Positions 56,805 to 64,000 of a stretch of DNA of 64,000 nucleotides are shown here, piece after piece. The DNA comes from Galerina marginata (Eukaryota; Basidiomycota; Agaricomycetes; Agaricales; Galerinaceae): contig JAECYW010000029.1 in assembly GCA_023014335.1 (NCBI GenBank), positions 1-64,000 of the forward strand, written 5' to 3'. The position numbers and the translations under genes were made by a program. Numbering within the stretch: the first letter of the stretch is position 1; each line of letters starts with the position of its first letter. Under the pieces are notes generated by a model, which worked only from the letters and a program-made list of their open reading frames with translations, was not told the DNA's origin and did not search any database.

Positions 56805-58180
56805 ACACTGCCGGTAGCCAATGTGACGATTCTGCTCTTTGCAGCGGTCAGTGAATCTGGACATGCCCCAAGGGCATCCCAAAGGCACCTTCAGCAGAAG
56901 TTCTCAGAACTCAGAGACTCTCGGTTTACAGTATACGATGTGCTGCCATCGTTTTTTACACATGAAGACTCCATGGCCCGACAAGGTTGGTCAGACGAGT
57001 CATCATTGACTTGTCCCGGTTTTGACACTTTTTTTGCAGCCGTATTTGAGGTTTACGTTAGGCGTGCATATAATATAATGATTAATCCCTGCTCTCCATC
57101 GATTATGAAGATGGCGACACACTGGACGATGGCAAAGTCTCCACAGTTGTAACCTGGCCATTCAACCTTGGCCAATCGCTTTCTCCTCCAGATACCCCAC
57201 GTCTGACTTTGGGTAGTTCTTCATCTTATTGATGTGTTTTCCTCCTCATGACTCTGTTCAGAAATGAACCCTATCAAAGCAGCTTCAGTGAGCGATTTGA
57301 CCAATATGACCAATCGTCACCAATACCAGCCAGTCCGCACCGGGGGAATTGTCTCCTTCCCAAATGTCACAGCGCTATACAAACGTTTCGACGATAGCCA
57401 ACCACCCAATGTTGCCAATATAGCTCTTCGTATTTTTCCGCGAGGAACACGATATGTGAAAGTGATTGGAAGAAAGAAGTGCTCAACTTCGTGTACAATC
57501 ATGCTGAAATCCTTACTTGCCGTGGGGTTTGCCGCATCTCCATCATTCTCTGCCGTCGTAACGAATAACCGGTTCACTTCATCTTGCGTGACTCTGAGGG
57601 AGTCTGAAAAAAAAGAGCTGACCATTCATTCATGAAATCGAACCAATCCAAATAACTCGTCTTGAATGAATATGACAAACTTGCCGACAGGGCGCAGGGT
57701 AATAACACCTGCGGTATAGCGATGTGGGCATTCTTCTTAAGAACCCTCGAATTCCCTCAAAGGCCGAAAAGCTGTTGTCATCGCTAACGACATCGCTTAC
57801 AAGATCGGTTCTTTTGGTCCAGCTGAAGACCAATTCTTTCATCTCGTCACCCAGTATGCTCGCGATCAAGACCTGCCACGTATATCCTTGTCGGCGAATT
57901 CTGGTGCTCAAATTGGGTCAGCTGAAGAAGTCCTTCGGTTGTTCTCTGTGGCATAGAACGATCCTGAACGCCATGAGAAAGGTGTTAGCTATCTTACACC
58001 CGCAAACGACCTTAAACCCAAGAGACTGGCCCAGATTCTGTGACAACGTTGATGATTCAAGAAGCTGGCGAACGCCGTAACAAGATTGCAAATGCTTGAA
58101 AGGCTCTGGTCTCATTGCCGGAGAAACCTCCAGAGCTTATGACGACATCTTCACAATTATGCTTGTCACCGTTTGCTCAG
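56805..58180 (+). pseudogene. ACC1: ACC1 fragment: central domain into carboxyltransferase
   Basis: Plus-strand blocks: FSELRDSRFTVYDVLPSFF (56910), EVYVRRAY (57050), VVTWPFNLGQSLSPPDTP (57160), PVRTGGIVSFPN (57330), PPNVANIALRIF (57405), FQRPKS with IAYKIGSFGPAEDQF (57800), VTQYARDQDLPRISLSANSG (57850), NDPERHEKGVSYL (57960) and [17 protein letters not shown] (58110). It overlaps the gene region of the spacer fragment (41234-42940) but has its own deletions and stops, so both descend from a common captured source or from independent decay of the same insertion. Confidence 0.87.
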
Positions 58181-58488
58181 TCGGCATTGGTGCATCAATC
58201 AATCAATCCTGTGGCCGTACACCATCTGGTGGAAAAGACACCGATAAACGAAATATACCTTCCTCGACTACCGGCTTGCAGGGAAACAAACCCACAGCGA
58301 TGTTCTACAGAAAACTGACAATCTTGTAGCAACCTTCGTTTCGTCAATGTCCGTCGCTGACAAGGCTTCGGGTTCCCCCACGCAATCGGGGAACCGATTA
58401 TGGTCGTTGTCACGAGCGCCTCCTTCAAATGTCGATTTCTTGGAGGTACATATTTCGCACCAATCTCAACAATCTCAGCCTAAATTTC
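58181..58488. other. Unassigned stretch between ACC1 debris and WD40 fragment
   Basis: Short overlapping frames only; nothing recognised. Confidence 0.3.
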
Positions 58489-59150
58489 TTATTTTACCCT
58501 CTCGCAGCGAACGCGTCGCAGGCCTCTTGGATACACTTTGCCATGGTCGCTGCCACCCACAATCACAGTACCCTTCTCCCCAAACACGACCATTCTAACG
58601 AAATTTCTGCTATTCGGAACGTCGAAAGTATGGAGAGGTGTGGAGCGATGGATCGAATATACGTCGTAACCAGTTTTCATGTTGTCGACGACGATGTTTC
58701 TCTCAAATTCATCCATGTCGATATTCCCACTGCTCAGCCAGTCAAATTGAGAGAGCACAAAGAAGAAAACATACATACATTGCAGACTTGAGCGTTTTGG
58801 TATGCTTGAGAGCCGCTGTCTGGGCATCACGACAAGTGCTGTCATTTCGTCAGTACGTGTGCTATGACCAACCGTTTGAACCCTCACATTTGACCATTTT
58901 CAAGAGCATACACGAGGATATCTTCGCCTCTGTTGATGAAGTGAGCAGATCGGGGAATCGTTTCGTTCAACTCTACAGTCCACAAAGGCGATGTATCGTA
59001 GTCATAGGTGGCAAAATCGTACCTATTGCGACAATTAGATGAGTTCCATGCGTGAAATGTCGAAAGTAGACCATGCATCTGCGATAGTTGGGTTCTATTG
59101 GTGATATAGTACAAATTGTAAACATAGTACACTCGACAGCCCAAAAAGTA
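58489..59150 (-). pseudogene. WD40-repeat protein fragment
   Basis: Minus strand: DTSPLWTVELNETIPRSAHF, INRGEDILVYALENGQ (59100-58890), then CRDAQTAALKHTKTLKSAM, VDNMKTGYDVYSIHRSTPLH and NFVRMVVFGEKGTVIVGGSD followed by HGKVY. These are WD40 beta-propeller blades of a basidiomycete family. Amino-terminal blades are absent because the neighbouring gene ends at 59186, and the C-terminus runs out after HGKVY. At least one intron lies near 58800. I treat it as a truncated remnant. Confidence 0.65.
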
Positions 59151-59185
59151 GGTTTGTTGGGCTCGTAATAAAGACGTTAAATCTG

Positions 59186-61300
59186 CTAGATTTCCTGGCT
59201 AAATAACTCGCTCAGTCCATAGTCGGAAATCTCATCCAAACCATAAGCATCCGCTTCCCAGCCCTTTGCATCAAGAGGTTGGAAGCTGCCGGTGAGTAGT
59301 TGTTGTCCGGGGTTCATTTCCAAAAATCTACATTCAGTGAGGTTGTGCACGTACTGTAGAATGAACGGGTTGGTCATACCTTATTGGGCCGCGAATATAC
59401 TTTCTCGACTCAGAAGCTACGAGCTCTCTTTCGCTCTCGTTACAAGGAGAGGGACATGCCTTTATAGATAATAAGAGGAGGCAGCCAGTGCTGAGTAAGG
59501 CTTGACTTACTGGACAGAACTCTTCTATGCAGGCACGCATAGAACCAGCGTAAAGCGGATGGCGGTGGAGCCGGCGGCCTGCCTCAGTTAGTGGCCACGA
59601 TCCTGATGATACTAGTGCATTCATAAAAATGTATTATCCACTCGAGATACACCCACCGTTCAAACGATAATTCTAGAAAAGTTGGTAAGCAGCTCAGAAA
59701 AATGAACAACAGATACAGTAAGAGGATATTACAATCAATGTGACTGATGTCGCTATCTTTTCTGCAGTCCAGGTAGGGCCATACGGGACAACCCATGCGA
59801 TATCGTAGTCACAGGATTGGAAGTTGATATTGAGCCGGCGCCCAGGACCTGCGTATGCGGCACCTCGGAAAAGGACCTTTTTCCACGGATAATCTAGGAC
59901 ATTTCTGCGCTCAGCATTACTAAAGTACAGCTCTTCAAGAACTAATAATCGTGCCAGGCCGCTCGGACGGTTGGGTGACGGATGGCAAAAAATCTACAAT
60001 GTCTAAGTTCAATGCATAAATGAGTTAGCTACTCAACATACCGAAGGGTCAATTCTTGGGCGTGAAAGCGAAGGGAGGTAGACCTCATAACCTCGTTCCG
60101 CGTATTTTGCTAGACGTACTTCGTACGAGGGAGACCTTCTTGTCAGGTCCACAGTATTGGCCTGCCTAATGCAGGATGCCAAAGCTCTTGGATTGGTCCA
60201 TACACGCTGACCTGATTGCAACACAATAACTTACTTAGAGCTGCATTTGAATTTAAAATGGGATTCTCACCGTCATAGGCAAAACAAGCCGAGTCAACAT
60301 CAAAACCTGCTAATACTTCTGCGGGAGAGAGGTACAGCCTCAAGACAATCTGCACAGGTCTGGCTGGGAAGAGTGCTGTTGATAGAGTGAGAGATCTGGA
60401 AATCATTTTAATAGAGGGCGTACTGTGAATGGAGACTACGTTTGGTTTGCGGACGCAAATGACTTTGAAAGGAAGTGTGTTGCAGATGGCTTTGTATATT
60501 TCGACCATTTTTGCCTTTGCCTAAGATGAAGAATAGTAGCTGGGCATCCAGGAGAAAAAGTCCGATACAGATCAATTTACCTGAGTTGCGTTCAACCCGT
60601 AAAGGAAAAGATCGATGTCGGAGGCCGCAAAAACAGATTGATATCGGTTGTTTCTTGCTTTAGTGGTGGAATTGCCGTCGAAAGGTTCGAGACATGCCAG
60701 TACGGAGCCTCCAGCAGCGATAACATTGTTCCAGGATATGTTTGAAAGTATCTCGTGGGTGAAGATGTTCCAGTTCCGTTGAAACTCGCCTAATGTAGGA
60801 ACGATAGACAGACTTCCTGGGGTTTTTCGAAGATGAGATGCCAACGGCATGATGAAATGCTCGTCATGATATTCGCCAAAGGGTCTTCCGATTACTTTCC
60901 AGATGTCTTGATCCTGGGCGAAGACATCAAAAAGGCCGACAAAAGGATCTACGAGGTCAGGGTGCCTTTGTTCGCTAGCAAAAATCCTTCTGAGGTTTTC
61001 TTCTTGGCGAACTGCAGTCTGTAAGAAGGGGTCTAAACGTTGGCCGATTGGGAGAGCAAGAACGGCTTCAAGAAATAGCTGCACATTGCCATCTGGGTTG
61101 AGATGGGCTTCTTGGGCCCCGTCGACGACTCTGGAATTCGATATGGGAAAGAGTTGTCGGAGGCACGCAAAAAATAGTTGAAAGCACATGTTGGTTGAAT
61201 CAAGTATGTCGAAGGCGCAGAGGACGGCGGAACAGTTGAATGCGTAGCAGTTCTGCAAACTCCAGTCATTAAAAGGCTTTTTGGGTGTGGTGTAGACCAA
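59186..61300 (-). CDS. Nucleotidyltransferase-like fungal protein, multi-exon
   Basis: The largest exon, 61300-60581, begins LVYTTPKKPFNDWSLQNCYA, where the family normally has Met. It includes VGLFDVFAQD, FQRNWNIFTHEILSNISWNN, VIAAGGSVLACLEPFDGN and the motif SDIDLFLYGLN, a G-S / D-x-D pair typical of nucleotidyltransferase folds. The next exon starts at 60520 (KMVEIYKAICNTLPFKVICV). Then come RPVQIVLRLYLSPAEVLAGF, VDSACFAYDG, VWTNPRALASCIRQANTVDL, SPSYEVRLAKYAERGYEVYL, LARLLVLEELY and the C-terminus NPGQQLLTGSFQPLDAKGWE ending at 59186. Introns are GT-AG. Homologues are widespread in agaricomycetes, from memory, without known function. The first codon is TTG with a stop just upstream, so either a further 5' exon exists or the start was lost. 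Confidence 0.7.
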
Positions 61301-62349
61301 ATAAAATCATTCCACGGCCAGGGTCGAGGGAGGGATAAGAACATGAGCACTAGTGGTTTGAGTTCTGCCGGTGGGGACAGAAGAGTGAGAAAGTGCCTAC
61401 GTCGCCGAAGGTCGCGAGTCATGAAAAGCGCCAGGCTTTGGCACCTAGTAGAAAGCGAGTACCGAAATTCAGGGTGAAGGATGAGAAAGCGATAGAAACA
61501 TAACCTATAGGAAGTCACCGAAGGTTGTGAGTCACAAAAAGCGCCTCTTTTAGCGCCTAGAGAATCTCAGCGACGACGCTTTGTCCGTCAAATTTAGGTT
61601 AGGTGTGTATTTGCGGACTGGCAGTGCCGTACTGCTGCGTACTGCCGCCAGTAAATGAATCGTGAGAGTCACCTTTTGACGAGCGCGCGTCGGGTGATGC
61701 ATGACTCGACTTCTCACTGCTCACTGCCATTTCCAATAGGAGATCCCGAGAGTCCGTCGGTCGTTCTCCAACGATGGGCGTGAGAGTCGCCCTTGACAAG
61801 AGCGCGTCGATGACTCCAGCGATTCTGCAGGAACATAGTGTCAGGGATTTAGGGCCCCAACCGTTGAATTTAAGGAGTTGGCCTCATGTGACCGACGGTG
61901 AACCATAAGAATTCACGAGCTCGGGTGATAAGTGCGGTTGTGAGCAGTTGGGGTGAGGTGTGATAAATGAACGATCCAATCAAACCGTAGGAAAGGCTCA
62001 AGTGAATTAATTTAACACCAACAACGAAGTGCGATGAATGAACAGTCCGAGTCACACCACGCCGAGGTGTGTTAAATTAACACAAGACTGTCATGGACGA
62101 CCAAGCATGATAAATAAGCAGTTCTAATCAACACTGAATATTATACACCGCACTCAGACTGTGACAAATGACTTGTTGATTGAAGTGTTATAAAGGCTCC
62201 CATATGCAAGCCGTGATCAACGAGCAGCTAGGATTGCGCTACGAAGATATGTCGCACCAGCTGTGATAAATAAACTGATTTCTTATATGCACAAGAGCCT
62301 ACATACATGCGCTGAAGATAGGAAAGTGATATTAGGGCCAAAGCTACTC
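61301..62349. other. Gene-poor region with short repeats
   Basis: A direct repeat of about 40 bp occurs at 61398-61434 and 61515-61554 (CGCCGAAGGTCGCGAGTCAT versus CACCGAAGGTTGTGAGTCAC, both followed by AAAAGCGCC). At 61995-62090 TTAATTTAACACC and GGTGTGTTAAATTAA form an inverted pair, and TGATAAATGAAC/TGATAAATAAAC motifs recur up to 62275. No gene. Confidence 0.45.
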
Positions 62350-63013
62350 CTACGGTCTACATCCCTGTTCAAATCCTACTGGGCATAAAGTGTCTCCATT
62401 CACTAAAGCCCTTCCTTTCTGTAGGTACTGACGTCCACACTTGCATCTGACCGGAAGATCGAGGTAGTTCGCCTCATCACGGGGGCAGAGATCATCCGGG
62501 AGGATTGCCATCGGTGCTCTCAGGCCACGACCCCAGAGCGTTACGTTCAGCACATCAACCATTTCCTTGAGCCCAATACAATGCCGATTCGTGCCTTCGG
62601 GGTGGTTAGCAACACGGAGAATGATGAATTCATTCTCGCGGCGGTTGATTACAGGGTACTTCTCCCAGGGAACAACAGGTATCCATCCACCTCCATAGCT
62701 CCATTTCTCAAGCGCATGGCCCTCGATTGGGCACAGGTCCACCAGCGCGGAGTGCTCCTGGTATACAAAATTGCAATTATGCATGATTATGCGATATTTT
62801 TGGGGGTAGGAGGGTCCCTCCTGCACGTCTTTTGATCAGCACAACATAACTTACTAAATGAACGCTTTTAGATACCTCGTAGCGGGGGAATAAATATACA
62901 TCCACCCATACTGCGCCATGCTCGTCGGCAGGTGGCTCGTGCCAATCCTCGTCTTCTGCTGCAAGGTGCAGGTCGAACGGCTGCTCCTCGTACTGGATAG
63001 CTGCATGCTCCAT
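62350..63013 (-). CDS. Two-exon protein of about 202 aa, unknown function
   Basis: Exons 63013-62876 and 62820-62350, intron 55 bp (GT-AG, phase 0). It starts MEHAAIQYEEQPFDLHLAAE, is acidic for the first 45 residues, then reads YPQKYRIIMHNCNFVYQEHS and WSYGGGWIPVVPWEKYPVIN. It ends with a possible metal site: CPRDEANYLDLPVRCKCGRQ, then CPVGFEQGC (five or six Cys in the last 50 residues). I do not recognise the family. ATG and stop are in place and no frame break is needed. The opposite strand is partly open (62581-62835) but lacks the splice logic. Confidence 0.55.
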
Positions 63014-63751
63014 TGAATGACTTCAGCGGTAGGTAGTTGAAATCCAAGACACACGTAAGACGTTGCCCTGGTCCCGAAACACTTCCGCGAGACACCTGGG
63101 CGGGAAACCCGGATTAGTAACGCTACACAATCAATATGTGCACCCGCAAAACAACCAGCCGACACAGTTCATGCAAACTCCCGCAATCCTACACCTGAGG
63201 GAGAACCCCTTTTTATACCTACCTGGCAAGCGTTAGAATTGTACACCCCGTCCGCTAAACCTCCACCCGATGGGATTGATGCTAATTGAACACCTGAGCG
63301 CGCCGTTTCCCTACCTGGCGAGCCGACAACAGTCCATGCCAACACCCGAAATCTAACACTTGGCCACCATGCTCTCCAATCCAATTAGAGGAGCCGACAT
63401 CCCAAATTCAACACCTGCCGGGATACCATATTTAACCGGCCTCCTGAGGTCCCTGATATGCACACTTCCGCACTTTGCTAAAAAATTTTGTTCTCTGTCC
63501 TTTCAGAACAGCCAACTCATCCAACCACCGCTGTTTTCCGACGTCTCAATGCCGAAAGCTCCATCTAGAGTAATGCGGCCCAAAAACTCACCGGCGGTCA
63601 CTTCGACCTCGTCAAACCTGTCGCCGGTCCTGATACAGCGACGCAGCTTAGTACGGCTTTGAAGCTACGCGATCATTACAAAGGCCTTACACCTCGCCAA
63701 AAAAGTGATTTCTTAACTAAAGGCTCGTCTTTCTTTATCCTCTTGGTACTT
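63014..63751. other. Unassigned region
   Basis: A frame at 63590-63735 reads FDLVKPVAGPDTATQLSTAL then KLRDHYKGLTPRQKSDFL, which looks like real protein but has no clear start or splice partners. It could be another captured gene fragment, given the RPB1 piece right after it. Confidence 0.3.
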
Positions 63752-64000
63752 TATCCTGAGTACTATTCTATTTGTTCTTCGTTCTAGTCATTGATCTAAC
63801 CCCTTTCCAGAGGTTCAGTTTGGTATTCTTTCACCGGAGGAGATCGTGCGTTTTCTTTTATGAATTTTATCACGGCCCTAGAAATGCTTACAAACAGCCT
63901 TTTCTGACTCATAGCAAGCCATCTCCGTTGCCAAAATCAAACATCCAGAGGACATGGACGAAGCTACTCAGGTGGACTGATGGACCCAGGTTTGGGCACT
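63752..64000 (+). pseudogene. RPB1: Rearranged RPB1 amino-terminal fragment (runs off the window)
   Basis: 63752-63812 is a diverged copy of the RPB1 intron at 45784-45833 (both contain CATTC/TATTCTATTT and end GATCTAACCCCTTTCCAG). In the arms this intron precedes TLYNIPYL; here it precedes EVQFGILSPEEI, the RPB1 N-terminus. A further GT-AG intron follows (about 63848-63911), then AISVAKIKHPEDMDEATQ, then, after a small deletion and frame change, GLMDPGLGT. Exon order is therefore scrambled and the frame is broken. It is a captured fragment rather than the working gene, unless the sequence beyond 64000 shows otherwise. Confidence 0.75.

Overview
The window looks like nuclear DNA of an agaricomycete (mushroom-type) basidiomycete. 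Genes are cut by many short GT-AG introns of about 45-70 bp. Several basidiomycete-typical families are present (DUF6534-like membrane proteins, small dsRBD proteins, MYND proteins, Plavaka/CACTA transposases), and there are two eukaryotic tRNA-Glu genes, one with a 9-nt intron. Family names rest on my reading of translated motifs; no database search was possible.

Left part (0-25 kb) is mostly ordinary host sequence. It holds an S9 prolyl-oligopeptidase-family peptidase (872-3109, +), an aldo/keto reductase in about 15 exons (3361-5183, +), tRNA-Glu(UUC) and tRNA-Glu(CUC), a small dsRNA-binding protein (5974-6609, -), a cysteine-rich protein (13325-14172, -) and two tandem seven-TM-type DUF6534 paralogues (14598-16543 and 17292-19340, both -). 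Directly upstream of the second paralogue lies a 1.55-kb terminal-inverted-repeat element (19370-20921) with dense AAGTGA/TCACTT subterminal repeats and a spliced gene inside. A three-exon small gene follows at 24220-24651 (-).

Middle part (26-50.6 kb) is a nest of Plavaka/CACTA-type transposons. A composite repeat, called X here, occurs at 27.2, 43.6 and 55.2 kb, with head and tail fragments elsewhere. The core is an inverted repeat of about 4.54 kb (36690-41233 against 44952-49495). It has no indels and I noticed only two mismatches; beyond its outer ends the copies fall abruptly to clearly lower identity. Each arm carries part of a Plavaka transposase plus a captured, intron-containing, broken fragment of RPB1 (largest subunit of RNA polymerase II). 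The 3.7-kb spacer carries a captured fragment of ACC1 (acetyl-CoA carboxylase), another Plavaka fragment and a full X copy. Two intact MYND zinc-finger genes (31488-33229, +) sit to the left of this block.

Right part (50.6-64 kb) starts with a Nudix hydrolase (51389-52141, +). More ACC1 debris follows (53.2-54.2 and 56.8-58.2 kb), split by a short inverted-repeat element and another X copy. Then come a WD40 fragment, a nucleotidyltransferase-like gene of a fungal family (59186-61300, -), a two-exon gene (62350-63013, -), and at the right edge a rearranged RPB1 amino-terminal fragment.

The most notable point is repeated capture of genomic (intron-bearing) pieces of two essential housekeeping genes by one transposon family. 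Part of this now lies in an almost perfect inverted repeat that could be transcribed into a long hairpin RNA.
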